Shown here piece after piece: positions 43,235-51,922 of a DNA stretch of 64,000 bases. The notes beneath the pieces are model-generated. The model saw only the letters and a list, made by a program, of their open reading frames with translations, was not told where the DNA came from and ran no database searches. How positions within the stretch are numbered: the first letter of the stretch is position 1; each line of letters starts with the position of its first letter. The DNA comes from Myxococcota bacterium (GTDB lineage Bacteria; Myxococcota_A; UBA796), in assembly GCA_029251165.1 (NCBI GenBank), contig JAQXDW010000069.1, forward strand, positions 29,321 to 93,320. Reading direction: 5' to 3'. The translations under genes were made by a program, and so were the position numbers.

Positions 43235-44170
43235 TCAACCGCTTAGATCAAAATCGGGTGCGATGGGGATGACGCGGTGGGGATTGATGCTCTCGTGGCT
43301 GTAGAAGTAGTGCCGGCGCGTCTCTGTCATGTTGAAGGTCTCTGCGATGCCTGGGCGCTGGTACAGCCGCTTTGTGTACGCCCACAGGGCCGGGTAGTCC
43401 CGCAGCCGACGGAGGCTACACTTGAAGTGGTGGTGGTAGACAGCGTCGAACCGCAGCAGGGTCGGCAGCAGCCGCCAGTCGGCCTCGGTGGGCTGCCCGC
43501 CGACGAGCCACGCCTGACCAGCCAGCCGCGCCTCCATTGCGTCCAGGCTCTCGAACAGCTCCGCGACCGCTTCATCATAGGCGGTCTGTGTGGTGGCAAA
43601 CCCAGCCCGGTAGACGCCGTTGTTGATCGTGCGGTAGATGACGTCGTTGATGGCGTCGATCTCTGCGCGGAGGTGGGCGGGGTAGAGATCGGTGTCGTCC
43701 AGCGGGGCGGCGAGGTCCGTGAACGCGGTGTTGAACATCCGGATGATCTCAGCGGACTCGTTGTTGACCAGGGTGTTGGTCTGCTTGTCCCACAGCACCG
43801 GCACTGTCACCCGTCCGGTGTAGTCGGGGGCAGCCTGGGCGTAGAGCTGGTAGAGCCGCTCGTGTCCGAACAGGTGATCGGGGTGCGTGTCGTCAAACTG
43901 CCAGCCCTCAGAGAGCATGTCTGGTCCGACGAACGAGGCGGAGATGATGTCGGTCAGCCCCTTGAGCGCCCGGACGATCAGGGTGCGGTGGGCCCAGGGA
44001 CAGGCCCAGGCGACATAGAGGTGGTAGCGACCGGCCTCGGCCGGAAAGGGCGAGCTGCCGTCCCGGGTGACCTTGCTGCGGAACCGGCTGTCCTGTCGTA
44101 CGAACCGGCCGCTGCTCTCTGCGGTGTCGTACCAGCGGTCCTTCCACTCTCCGTTGACGAGCAATCCCAT
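43235..44170 (-). CDS. Glutathionyl-hydroquinone reductase (YqjG/ECM4 type GST)
   Basis: A 311-residue xi-class glutathione transferase that reduces glutathionyl-hydroquinones. Seen: GSSPFPAEAGRYHLYVAWACPWAHRT with the catalytic Cys (about C57), TVPVLWDKQTNTLVNNESAEIIRMFN and a helical C-domain with YPALWAYTKRLYQRPGI. Length and the A-C-P-W-A-H motif are diagnostic. Start ATG 44170 follows AGGAGG; a longer frame to 44221 has no support. No neighbours suggest an aromatic pathway. Confidence 0.92.
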   Translation of the reverse strand: MGLLVNGEWKDRWYDTAESSGRFVRQDSRFRSKVTRDGSSPFPAEAGRYHLYVAWACPWAHRTLIVRALKGLTDIISASFVGPDMLSEGWQFDDTHPDHLFGHERLYQLYAQAAPDYTGRVTVPVLWDKQTNTLVNNESAEIIRMFNTAFTDLAAPLDDTDLYPAHLRAEIDAINDVIYRTINNGVYRAGFATTQTAYDEAVAELFESLDAMEARLAGQAWLVGGQPTEADWRLLPTLLRFDAVYHHHFKCSLRRLRDYPALWAYTKRLYQRPGIAETFNMTETRRHYFYSHESINPHRVIPIAPDFDLSG

Positions 44171-44254
44171 GACGACCTCCTGGCAGAGGTGTAGCCACCA
44201 GATGGCTCGTTGACGCATCAACAGTCTGTTTCTTTGCGCTGCCGAATCTGCAGA

Positions 44255-44283
44255 GGCGCTGAGGTCGCCTTGACCTCAGCGCC
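44255..44283 (-). terminator. Inverted repeat, likely terminator after the DUF11 lipoprotein
   Basis: A 12-base stem (GGCGCTGAGGTC and its exact complement) with a 5-base loop, about 20 bases past the stop of the DUF11 gene in its direction of transcription. No T tract, so it may rely on Rho or act as a processing site. Confidence 0.55.
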
Positions 44284-44302
44284 TTCTCCAGCAGGACGGA
44301 TG

Positions 44303-45721
44303 CTACTGCTCGACGCTGGGGCAGGTCTCGAAGGCGTAGACGATGTAGTTCTCGTCTCCGGCGCTGTAAGGGGAGCAGCCGGTGGAGGTGTCGGAGAACC
44401 AGATCCACTCGGTGCCGGCGCTCTCCAGGTCTGCGGGGCCGATGTTCCAGCCGGAGGAGTAGCTGCACAGGTTGGGGTTGGCCGACAAGCCGCTGGTGGA
44501 GGTGGTCCAGTTGGCTCCGGGGTAGGTGTTGCTGCCGAGGAAGCTGCCGTCGCCGGTCTGGGCGAGCACGCTGCCATCGAGGCTGATCTGGGCGCGGTAG
44601 CCGGTGATCGAGCCGCCGAGATCGTAGGCATGGGCGGCGACGTAGTGGGTGCCGCTGGTGATCGTCATGGTGGCAGTGTCGGAGGTGTTCCAGCCGATGT
44701 AGGAGCCTTGGCTGATCCCGTCGATGAACATCTCCACCTCGTCGTCTGCGGAGAACAGAACCTCCAGCTCGAACTCGCAGTCTTCATCGACCTCTCCGTC
44801 GCCGTCGTCATCGATGCAGTTGCCACACAGCTCGGCGGGCACCTCGATCTCGTAGTCGACGCAGCTGATGTTGTCCTCGGGGTTGAGGTCGTCCTCTCCT
44901 GCGCTGATCTCTGCGCAGTTGGTGCCGACGAGCTGATCCTCAGAGGGCATCGCGACGTTGATCGGCAGGACGAGGGTGTCGCTGCCGCCAGCGACGAGGG
45001 TGCTCAGCAGCGAGCAGGTGACCGTCTCGGGACTGAGATCGTCGCCCTTGCAGAACCAGTCTCCGATGCTCTGATCGTCGAAGGTCATGCCATCGGGAAG
45101 GGTGTCGGTGATGACGATGTTGCTGGCTGGACCGGTGCCGTTGTTGGCGACAGAGAAGTAGAAGTACCCCATGTCACCGCCGATCGGGGTGCCCTCGATG
45201 CCCTTGGTGATCGAGAGATCCACGGTGAGGGGAGCGGCCTCGACCGATGCCTCGGCGCAGGACTGATTGTTCTCAGAGACGGCATCGGAGATGTCGAGCT
45301 CAGCACAGTTCTCGACGGCGCCAGCGGAGACCTCCGGGCTGATGGCGACCTCGAGCTTCAGGGTGTGCGAGGAGAACGCTGCGGCGGGATCGAAGTCCGT
45401 CGCACAGCAGGTGACGGTGCCGCTGCTGTCGCTACAGTCCCAGTCGGCGTTGTTGCTGGAGACGGTCTGGCCGGTGGGCAGCACATCGACCACGCAGAGC
45501 TCCTCCTGGCCGCAGTAGTCTGCTCCCTGCCAGTCGACGAGGATCTCCCAGTAGGCCAGCTGACCGCCGACGAATTCGCTCGCGGGACGCTTGGTGATCG
45601 CAGCGTCACAGGCACACTCTGCAGTGGCGCTGGCGCCGTCAGAGCCATCGCCGCTGTTCTGGTCATCGCAGCCGGTGAGGGAGAAGAGCGCCAGGGCCGT
45701 GGCAAGGGTTCGGATGGTCAT
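44303..45721 (-). CDS. Lipoprotein with DUF11-like domains and C-terminal beta module
   Basis: A 472-residue lipoprotein (ALALFSLTGCDDQNS). The N-terminal half contains two or more DUF11-type beta-sandwich domains (LSITKGIEGTPIGGDMGYFYF, VANNGTGPASNIVITDTLP, CAELDISDAVSENNQSC); the DVLPTGQTV and DTLPDGMTF turns are characteristic. A MopE/calcium-type motif follows (CGNCIDDDGDGEVDEDC), then a C-terminal module with paired cysteines (NLCSYSSGW, TGCSPY, FETCPS). Surface adhesive or structural role likely. The promoter probably lies in the AT-rich gap at 45722-45966. Nothing else seen there. Confidence 0.82.
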   Translation of the reverse strand: MTIRTLATALALFSLTGCDDQNSGDGSDGASATAECACDAAITKRPASEFVGGQLAYWEILVDWQGADYCGQEELCVVDVLPTGQTVSSNNADWDCSDSSGTVTCCATDFDPAAAFSSHTLKLEVAISPEVSAGAVENCAELDISDAVSENNQSCAEASVEAAPLTVDLSITKGIEGTPIGGDMGYFYFSVANNGTGPASNIVITDTLPDGMTFDDQSIGDWFCKGDDLSPETVTCSLLSTLVAGGSDTLVLPINVAMPSEDQLVGTNCAEISAGEDDLNPEDNISCVDYEIEVPAELCGNCIDDDGDGEVDEDCEFELEVLFSADDEVEMFIDGISQGSYIGWNTSDTATMTITSGTHYVAAHAYDLGGSITGYRAQISLDGSVLAQTGDGSFLGSNTYPGANWTTSTSGLSANPNLCSYSSGWNIGPADLESAGTEWIWFSDTSTGCSPYSAGDENYIVYAFETCPSVEQ

Positions 45722-45966
45722 GATGGGGGGCTCCGTTCAGAGATTGTGACCCCCCTGAACTACGGTGTTCCGCTGGAGTTGTGACCCTTCATAGATCCTA
45801 CAACCATCAAATTTTTTGGATGTTGACAACGTATTAAGTGGGTAATTTGGGATTTGTGGTTCGGTTTTTGTGCCGCCCAGTCCAGCCCGACGACTGCTGT
45901 GGCCTCGCGGTGCCCCCTCAAGGTGCCGCTGAATCTGGACGCAGCCGGTGGGCCATGCATGCGCGG

Positions 45967-46893
45967 CTAACCCCAGTCTCTGCCAAGCAGCACCAGCGCG
46001 CTCCACCGTCCGATGTCCTCCTGGCGGGAGATCCATGGGGCGTAGCCGAGGTCGGTGTTGAGGGTGAGCGCCGTGATGTTGAGGGTCGTCAGCAGCCCGA
46101 AGCCGACCGCAGACTGTCCATCGAACACTGCGGCGTCCGCGACGGCGCTGAGGCTGCCGCGCTCACCGGAGAGTGAAGGTCCGACGCGAACAGCGGCGTA
46201 GTCCTCGACCCACCACTCCGCCCAGCCGGCACCAGCGAGGGGCACGACGTAGGGGTTGAGGCCGCCGAGTCGTGTGGTCGACAGGAAGCGCTGCCCGGCT
46301 GCGGTGCCGGCATGGACCTCCAGCCGTGGGGCGATGACTCCGCCTGGCTGGTAGCGCGCCTGGAGGGTGAGGTGTGGGGAGAGCGGCTTCTCGGCAGGGG
46401 GATCGATGTGGGCTCCGGCGGCGAGCCGGACCTGAACAGACGGCCGCCATAGCCCGAAGACAGCCTGCACCATCGCCAACTGCTGGGCATCGGCGACTGC
46501 GACGGTCTGCTCCTGTGCGCCGAACCAGTAGGTACGCGCGAAGCCCTCGAAGCCGGTGTACAAGCCGGCACTGAGGTAGCGCTGCCACCCTCCCTCGACG
46601 CCAGCATAGCCGGCGGTCATCGCAGCCTTCGGGTCGGGGGCACCATCGGTCCATGGTCCGAGCAGCAGCCCAGCGGCGCCCAGCTCTGCCCGAGCCGCGC
46701 CCCAGGCCTTGCCGTGGGTCAGCTCTCGCGAGTGGCGGAGGTCGAGGGTGTCTGTGAGGACCTGGACCGACCAGGGGCCGCTGCGCCAGCCGATGTCGGC
46801 GATGCCAAATGGGCTGGCATTGACCTCCATCCCACCCATCCATCTCCACTCTGCGGCGCTGACAAGCGGGGACATCATCATCAGTGCGATCAT
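45967..46893 (-). CDS. Exported protein, probable outer-membrane beta-barrel
   Basis: A 308-residue protein with a short signal peptide (ALMMMSPLVSAAEW) and amphipathic strands throughout (WSVQVLTDTLDLRHS, LTLQARYQPGGVIAPRLEVHAG, AVGFGLLTTLNITALTLNTDL). It ends LGRDWG, not the canonical terminal Phe. No family recognised. AGGAGG lies 13 bases before the start, longer than normal spacing. Divergent from the MpaB-like gene, with about 30 bases between starts. Confidence 0.65.
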   Translation of the reverse strand: MIALMMMSPLVSAAEWRWMGGMEVNASPFGIADIGWRSGPWSVQVLTDTLDLRHSRELTHGKAWGAARAELGAAGLLLGPWTDGAPDPKAAMTAGYAGVEGGWQRYLSAGLYTGFEGFARTYWFGAQEQTVAVADAQQLAMVQAVFGLWRPSVQVRLAAGAHIDPPAEKPLSPHLTLQARYQPGGVIAPRLEVHAGTAAGQRFLSTTRLGGLNPYVVPLAGAGWAEWWVEDYAAVRVGPSLSGERGSLSAVADAAVFDGQSAVGFGLLTTLNITALTLNTDLGYAPWISRQEDIGRWSALVLLGRDWG

Positions 46894-46922
46894 GGTGCGG
46901 AGCTATCCTCCTATACTCACGC

Positions 46923-48020
46923 ATGTCGTCTTTGTTTCGTACGCCCACGACCCCTGCCCAGCACCGCTACATGCACCACATTCGGTGCGGTGATCCGCCG
47001 GCAGATGCGCTGGCGAGGGAGGTGATGGCTGGTCGGGTGAGCCATCAGGAGGTGGATGCCGCGCTGAAGGGAGAAGCCGCAAGCGGCCTGCTGGCAGCGT
47101 TCTGCGCAGCCCTGGCTCCTCCGCTGTGGGTGGATGAGGAGCGAGAGCGCATCGGCTGTGCGGCGCTCCAGCGGACGGGACTGCTCGGTGCGCTGGTGTT
47201 CGCGCTGTACTGCCTTCCGCTGGGGTACCTCTCGCCAGCCGGGGTCAAGCCGCTGGTGCTGTCGGGTCGGCTGATGGAGCGAGCGGCTCGGCGTCTCTCA
47301 GAGACCAACCGGTTCCTCATGGCGGTCACCCGTCCCGGCGGCATGGTGCTGGGAAGCGAGGGCTTCTGCATCACCGGTCGGGTGCGGGTGATGCACGCGG
47401 TGATGCGGCTGCGGCTGGCGGAGGAGTGGGATGATGCCTGGGGAATGCCGATCAACCAGGCGCACATGGGTGCGACCAACCTGCTGTTCTCCTGGCACGC
47501 CATCGATGGACTGCGGAAGCTGGGGGTGAAGTTCTCCCCCGAAGAGGTGGATGGCTACCTGCACCTCTGGCGACACATCGGGCACACGATGGGGGTAGAC
47601 AGCGAACTGCTGTGCGCCACGGAAGCAGACGCGCGGCGCCTGTGGGGGCTTGTGCGTTCGATGGAGGGTACACCGAATGAGGACTGCCAGGAGCTCGCGG
47701 CAGTGCTGGTGGGAGAGGCCGTGCCGCGTGGGCTGTCGGCGTTTACCCGTCGCGACTTCTCAGATCCCCGGCTGGTCTCTGCGCTGTATCGCCTGTCGAC
47801 GGTGCTGCTGGGGTCAGAACTTTCGGAGGAACTGGGATATGCGCCGCAGCCGCGCGCGATGCTGATGGGACCACTGGTGAAGGTGCTGGTCCGCGGAGCG
47901 GAGTCGGTCCGGCTTGGGATACCGGGAGCGGAGACCGCGTTCTTGACTGCCGGGGCCCGGATGAACCGGCGACTGGAGCGCGCTGCATTAGAGGGGCGGA
48001 CGGTGAAGTTCGTGGTGTAA
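46923..48020 (+). CDS. Oxygenase, MpaB/rubber-oxygenase (DUF2236) family
   Basis: About 365 residues. The conserved core reads RLRLAEEWDDAWGMPINQAHM, LLFSWHAIDGLRKLGVKFS, EEVDGYLHLWRHIGHTMGVD; the W-R-x-x-G-x-x-x-G-V pattern and histidines are those of the MpaB/Lcp family, whose members bind heme and oxidise isoprenoid or polyketide chains. Substrate unknown; no pathway genes nearby. The start is uncertain: ATG 46923 (MSSLFRTP) lacks a ribosome site; TATACT ends five bases upstream, so a leaderless message is possible. An upstream in-frame codon at 46884 overlaps the divergent gene. Confidence 0.78.
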   Translation: MSSLFRTPTTPAQHRYMHHIRCGDPPADALAREVMAGRVSHQEVDAALKGEAASGLLAAFCAALAPPLWVDEERERIGCAALQRTGLLGALVFALYCLPLGYLSPAGVKPLVLSGRLMERAARRLSETNRFLMAVTRPGGMVLGSEGFCITGRVRVMHAVMRLRLAEEWDDAWGMPINQAHMGATNLLFSWHAIDGLRKLGVKFSPEEVDGYLHLWRHIGHTMGVDSELLCATEADARRLWGLVRSMEGTPNEDCQELAAVLVGEAVPRGLSAFTRRDFSDPRLVSALYRLSTVLLGSELSEELGYAPQPRAMLMGPLVKVLVRGAESVRLGIPGAETAFLTAGARMNRRLERAALEGRTVKFVV

Positions 48021-48075
48021 TTCCGTCTCGCTGCGTCCTGAGCACTGCTGCAGGCTGAGAGGCCCTTTCGCGCCC

Positions 48076-48549
48076 TCAGTCCAGGTAGTTGCTCAGCCGG
48101 GTGAGGAAGCCATCGACCGCGCTCTGGGACTGCCGGTTGACGATAAACTGCGGGACCGGGATGCTCGGAATGGTGCGAATCTCGTAGCGGATTCGGGTCT
48201 GCGTGCCTTCTTGGGTGGCGGACCAGGCAGAGTGGTACTCGCTGAGGTCATCCGATGAGATGAGCGTATAGATCCAGCCGGAGTCCCGGGGGCAGGCCTT
48301 CGCGCGGTAAGAGATCGACGCGACAGGGTTGGGGATGACGTAGTTCAGCCGCTTGCAGCTTCCCTCGGTGCCGTCCTGGGTGACGTTTGTCGTGCCATCG
48401 ATGGAGGCCATCTTCAGCGGGTCCGCGATGATGGCCTCGGCTTCTTCCAGGCTGATGCCGACCAGAATCTCTCCGACAATGGTGTGGTCGCTGGTCACGG
48501 TGATCGTGGGCTCAGCAGCGAGCGCGACGGAGAAGAGGAGTGCGAGCAT
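48076..48549 (-). CDS. Exported SRPBCC-fold protein
   Basis: A 157-residue protein with a signal peptide (LALLFSVALAAEP) and an SRPBCC/polyketide-cyclase-like body: ISLEEAEAIIADPLKM, SISYRAKACPRDSGWIYTLIS, TRIRYEIRTIPSIPVPQFIV and a long C-terminal helix (NRQSQSAVDGFLTRLSNYL). Such folds bind lipids or hydrophobic ligands in a deep pocket. Start ATG 48549 is chosen at the signal peptide; a TTG at 48582 is possible. Last gene of a reverse-strand string starting with lgt, and convergent with the MpaB-like gene. Confidence 0.72.
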   Translation of the reverse strand: MLALLFSVALAAEPTITVTSDHTIVGEILVGISLEEAEAIIADPLKMASIDGTTNVTQDGTEGSCKRLNYVIPNPVASISYRAKACPRDSGWIYTLISSDDLSEYHSAWSATQEGTQTRIRYEIRTIPSIPVPQFIVNRQSQSAVDGFLTRLSNYLD

Positions 48550-48602
48550 CGGCTGGAGCGTCCTGAAGACAGGTTGTGTCAATCACCAATATTATCAACC
48601 AT

Positions 48603-49274
48603 CTACAGGTTGATCTTGTAGGGGAAGCGATAGTGAATCTTCCCAGATGCCTGGCCGATATGCCAGATGGAATTTTCCAAATCGTCAATTTCTCCTACGC
48701 GTCCACCGACGGACTGCGGGATGTGGACCTGAGAGGTCCATGCTCCGCTGATGAGAACGGTATCGGATAGAGGAATCTCAAGCTCTGCACCCACATCCAC
48801 CGCTGGCCGGAGGAAGTGCATCTCGACGGCTCCGGTGCTGCCTGGGAGGCTGTCGGACGCCAGGTAGAAGTACGTCGCACGGAGCGCAGCGAAGCCCTTG
48901 AGCGCGAACGGATCCGAGATGAGCGGGGCGTTTATCCGCAGGGGCTGGAAGCCGATGCCATAGACGCTGGTGCTGTCTGACTTGGGCGAGAAGATGATGG
49001 TGTCGGGGATGAAGATTGAGGGAGATACACGGACCTCGTCCATCTGCTTGATCGCCGATCGATACTCTCGGGGGATCTTCTTGCGCAGCCGCTTGAGGGT
49101 CTTCTTGTCGAGCACAGCCTCGACTGACAGCACGACCCCGTAGTGCCACCGCTGATCGGCTGCGACCGGGCCGGTCATCATGTGAAACGCCGGCCCGATG
49201 CCGATGTCGAGAGGAACCTTGACCTTCTTGGCTTCCGCTGAGGGGCTGGCGAGCATGGCGAGGACGGTGAGCAT
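48603..49274 (-). CDS. Exported protein of unknown function
   Basis: A 223-residue protein with a clear signal peptide (MLTVLAMLASPSAEAKK). The rest has strand-like segments (FHMMTGPVAADQRWHYGVVLSV, SVYGIGFQPLRINAPLIS, RATYFYLASDSLPG, GAELEIPLSDTVLISGAW) but no known motif and no canonical barrel terminus. It lies between two exported SRPBCC/START-like genes in the same transcription direction, with 34 and 50 base gaps. Possibly a periplasmic or outer-membrane partner of those proteins. Confidence 0.65.
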   Translation of the reverse strand: MLTVLAMLASPSAEAKKVKVPLDIGIGPAFHMMTGPVAADQRWHYGVVLSVEAVLDKKTLKRLRKKIPREYRSAIKQMDEVRVSPSIFIPDTIIFSPKSDSTSVYGIGFQPLRINAPLISDPFALKGFAALRATYFYLASDSLPGSTGAVEMHFLRPAVDVGAELEIPLSDTVLISGAWTSQVHIPQSVGGRVGEIDDLENSIWHIGQASGKIHYRFPYKINL

Positions 49275-49308
49275 GGGGGCTCCGGTTCAGGCGGGAGGAG
49301 GCCGGCAC

Positions 49309-50130
49309 TCACGGAAAGTGTGGCACAGCCTCACCGTCTGCGCCAAGGACGGGCTCGTGGTCGCCTCGATAGTGCCCTGGAACCACCATCCTGGCTCGGG
49401 CCTCGACCTCCCGCAGCGACCGCTCCATCCCGGCGCGCACGAACTCGGCGACCAGCCGATCGGGGATGTTGCCGCCGATGACGGAGGTGACGTCGTAGGC
49501 CATGAGGGAGTGGTCTCCTGGCAGAGTGAGGAACACCAGCGCGCCGTGGTTGACCGGGGTGTAGAGGGCATCGTCGAAGGCTGCAAGGCTCAGCCCCGGA
49601 ACCTCGCCGCGCTCCACCAGCGGACGGGCGGCATCGACGCCGTTGGGATCCAGCGTCCAGGGATGCTCCCAGAACTCACCGCCTGAGGAGCGAGCCAGCG
49701 CGACGTTGTCCCAGACCTCGATCACCCAGTGGCGGTCCTTGAACGGGCGAGGGAGATCGAGCAGGGCATACCAGCCCGCCCGGTTGGGCGTCCGGTAGAT
49801 CGGTGCCTCAGTGGCCTCGCCGCTGGTGAAGTGGGGATCCTGGGTCGACAGCCACATGTTGCGCTGGGGCTGGTCTGTGAGGATGAGGCCGACCACCCGC
49901 AGCGTGCCGTCGGTCTGGGGAACCAGCAGCTTGAGCACAGCGCCCTTGAGGAGGATGCTGCGCTGGTGGATGCTCAGCTCAGGGAGCGGGGTGCGGGCGA
50001 CGGCGTTGAAGCGGCGGAGTGTGTCTGTGAGCACCGCGTCCGTGACCGCAGCTGACGGGGCCGGGAGAGGGGGCACGGCATCGCTCCCCAGTGCGTGTGC
50101 CGCTGTACAGAGGATGGAGCACAGCAGCAC
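49309..50130 (-). CDS. Exported START-like (SRPBCC) protein
   Basis: A 273-residue protein with a signal peptide (LLCSILCTAAHALGS). The body looks like a START-type lipid-binding domain: LPRPFKDRHWVIEVWDN, an extended central loop, DHSLMAYDVTSVIGGNIPDRLVAEFV and the C-terminal helix RAGMERSLREVEARARM. The P-R-P-F-x-D-R-x-W motif and final I-P-x-x-L-V helix are characteristic of bacterial START proteins. It starts eight bases after lgt stops, so it is co-transcribed with it. Ligand unknown. Confidence 0.72.
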   Translation of the reverse strand: MLLCSILCTAAHALGSDAVPPLPAPSAAVTDAVLTDTLRRFNAVARTPLPELSIHQRSILLKGAVLKLLVPQTDGTLRVVGLILTDQPQRNMWLSTQDPHFTSGEATEAPIYRTPNRAGWYALLDLPRPFKDRHWVIEVWDNVALARSSGGEFWEHPWTLDPNGVDAARPLVERGEVPGLSLAAFDDALYTPVNHGALVFLTLPGDHSLMAYDVTSVIGGNIPDRLVAEFVRAGMERSLREVEARARMVVPGHYRGDHEPVLGADGEAVPHFP

Positions 50131-50138
50131 GGATTCTC

Positions 50139-51074
50139 CTATTCGTCGCCGGCAGCTTCAGCGTTGGTTGCCTCAGCGTCAGCACCCGCGTCGGGCCCAC
50201 TATCGGGCACACGCTTCCCACCAGTCAACACCCGGATCGGGGTGGTGTTCCGCTGCTTGACCAGGATCGTGAGGCCGATGAGGCAGATCAGGACCGAGCC
50301 GTACTGTGCAGGGGTGAGGCCGAGATAGCGGGCGTCAGTGTCCGGGTGACGGAAGGCATCCATGGCCAGCCGGGTCGGGCCGTACAGGAAGCAGATCATG
50401 CCGACATAGAAGCCCTGGAAGCGGGGCTTGCGGTCCAGCCAGAGGAACAGTCCGCAGACCGCAAGCGACCAGATCGCCTCGTACAGGCCGAGATCATGGC
50501 AGGCGACGGTGATCGGCTGATCAGGGCACATTCCGTAGACCCCCAGCCAGAAGTCGGTGGCGGTGCCGGGGTGATCGTGCGCCGAGAAGCAGCCCATTCG
50601 CCCAAAGAACCAGCCCAGCGTGAACCCGTAGACGCCGGCATCGCCGTACATCAAGGCGCGCACGGGGAACTTCAGGGGCTTGCCCTGCTCCTTTCGGGTC
50701 GTGTTCTCCTTGCGGACCTTGCGGTTCTCGCGCTGGAAGAAGATGAGGCTGAGCACGGTGCAGCCGATGAAGCCGCCGAAGCTGGAGAGACCCTCCCAGA
50801 CCTTGAGGAACTTGATGGGGTCTGCGAAGTGCTCTGCGGGCTCATAGAACAGGGCGTGGCCGAGGTGGCCGCCGATAAACACACCAGCGATGAGCCAGGT
50901 CACCCACCGGTTGATGATGTCCGGCTCCAGTCCATCTCGGACGGCCTTGCGGGTCGCGAGCCAGGAGCCCGCGATGAAACCAGCGGCGACCAGGATGCCG
51001 AAGCCATGGATGCTTGCGGCGCCTCCGAGGGGAATCTCGATGCGCTCAAAATAAGGAATCAGGGGATGCATCAT
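50139..51074 (-). CDS. lgt: Prolipoprotein diacylglyceryl transferase, divergent
   Basis: Adds diacylglycerol to the lipobox cysteine of prolipoproteins at the inner membrane, the step needed by the many lipoproteins here. About 311 residues with seven or so membrane segments. Seen: GFGILVAAGFIAGSWLATRKA, GVFIGGHLGHALFYEP, GWFFGRMGCFSAHDHPG and FLYGPTRLAMDAFRHPD. The arginines of the G-R-x-G and G-x-x-R-x-x-x-(D/E)-x-x-R motifs are kept, but the usual Asn after G-R-x-G is Cys and a HDHPG segment replaces the usual N-F-x-N-x-E. Start ATG 51074 (or the next ATG) after GGAG; a long 5' extension is unsupported. Confidence 0.88.
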   Translation of the reverse strand: MMHPLIPYFERIEIPLGGAASIHGFGILVAAGFIAGSWLATRKAVRDGLEPDIINRWVTWLIAGVFIGGHLGHALFYEPAEHFADPIKFLKVWEGLSSFGGFIGCTVLSLIFFQRENRKVRKENTTRKEQGKPLKFPVRALMYGDAGVYGFTLGWFFGRMGCFSAHDHPGTATDFWLGVYGMCPDQPITVACHDLGLYEAIWSLAVCGLFLWLDRKPRFQGFYVGMICFLYGPTRLAMDAFRHPDTDARYLGLTPAQYGSVLICLIGLTILVKQRNTTPIRVLTGGKRVPDSGPDAGADAEATNAEAAGDE

Positions 51075-51147
51075 CGCTCCGTGAGTGGATCGGCAGTTAA
51101 CACCGCTGGCCGGCCGGTGTAGATTGTGGCAGAGAGGTCGACAAGCG

Positions 51148-51873
51148 ATGTGGATGATCCTTGCCCTGAGCGGGTGCGTTGCCGATATCGAGACGGAGCC
51201 TGAGGTGGAGGAGCCACCGGGGCAGATCACCGTCACGCCCTCCATACTCGACTTTGGTGAGGTCAACCTCCATGAAGAAGCCACCGCGCTTGTCGGACTG
51301 AGCAATGTCGGCGATGGGCCGCTGGTCATCTACGATGTCGCCTTCTCCGATGACGCCCGGCGTCCACACTGGCGCCTGTCTGGTGGTCTGTCAGGTGAGC
51401 TGGGGGCGGGCGAGGGGATCGAGCTGGAGGTGGTCGTGCGCCCACAGGACCTCTCAGACCCTGACGTCACCCTAATCATCCTCAGCGATGATCCAGAGAC
51501 TCCTGAGATCTTCCTGCCACTGTATGCAAACGTAGAGGGAACCCCCGACATCCGGCTGACTCCGGATACCCTGAGCTTCGGGCCCGTCACCGAAGGGGAG
51601 GCGAGCACGATGGCCATCGAGATCGCCAACGACGGCTCGGCAGACCTTCAGATCCAGACCGTCAGCTTCACCGGTGGCGGCGATAGCTTCAGCCTCTCAG
51701 TCGATCCGAGCGGAGTGCAGATCGAACCACAGAGCGCCGATGGGCTGATCGTGGTGGCGTTCGAGCCAGCGGCGCTCGGCGTGATCACTGACAACCTCGT
51801 CATCGTCTCCAACGATCCCGATACTCCCAGCGCCACAGTCGTCCTGACTGGGCAGGGGCTCCCGGCCCAGTGA
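51148..51873 (+). CDS. Lipoprotein with two ASH/choice-of-anchor-D domains
   Basis: A 241-residue lipoprotein (MILALSGCVAD). Two beta-sandwich repeats of the ASPM-SPD2-Hydin/choice-of-anchor-D type: ITVTPSILDFGEVNLHEEAT with VVRPQDLSDPDVTLIILSDD, and IRLTPDTLSFGPVTEGEAS with VVAFEPAALGVITDNLVIVS. The F-G-x-V and S-N-D-P-D-T-P motifs define the family. No catalytic residues; a structural or binding role at the surface is likely. Start ATG 51148 chosen at the signal peptide. Confidence 0.85.
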   Translation: MWMILALSGCVADIETEPEVEEPPGQITVTPSILDFGEVNLHEEATALVGLSNVGDGPLVIYDVAFSDDARRPHWRLSGGLSGELGAGEGIELEVVVRPQDLSDPDVTLIILSDDPETPEIFLPLYANVEGTPDIRLTPDTLSFGPVTEGEASTMAIEIANDGSADLQIQTVSFTGGGDSFSLSVDPSGVQIEPQSADGLIVVAFEPAALGVITDNLVIVSNDPDTPSATVVLTGQGLPAQ

Positions 51874-51922
51874 GCACAAGGGGCTGCTGCTGAGCTGGAT
51901 TCGGGCCACAATTGGTGGTCTG

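Noticed and set aside
45823..45850. TTGACA hexamer followed by TAATTT in the AT-rich gap
   Set aside because: Spacing is 14 bases, too short for a sigma-70 promoter, and no forward gene follows.
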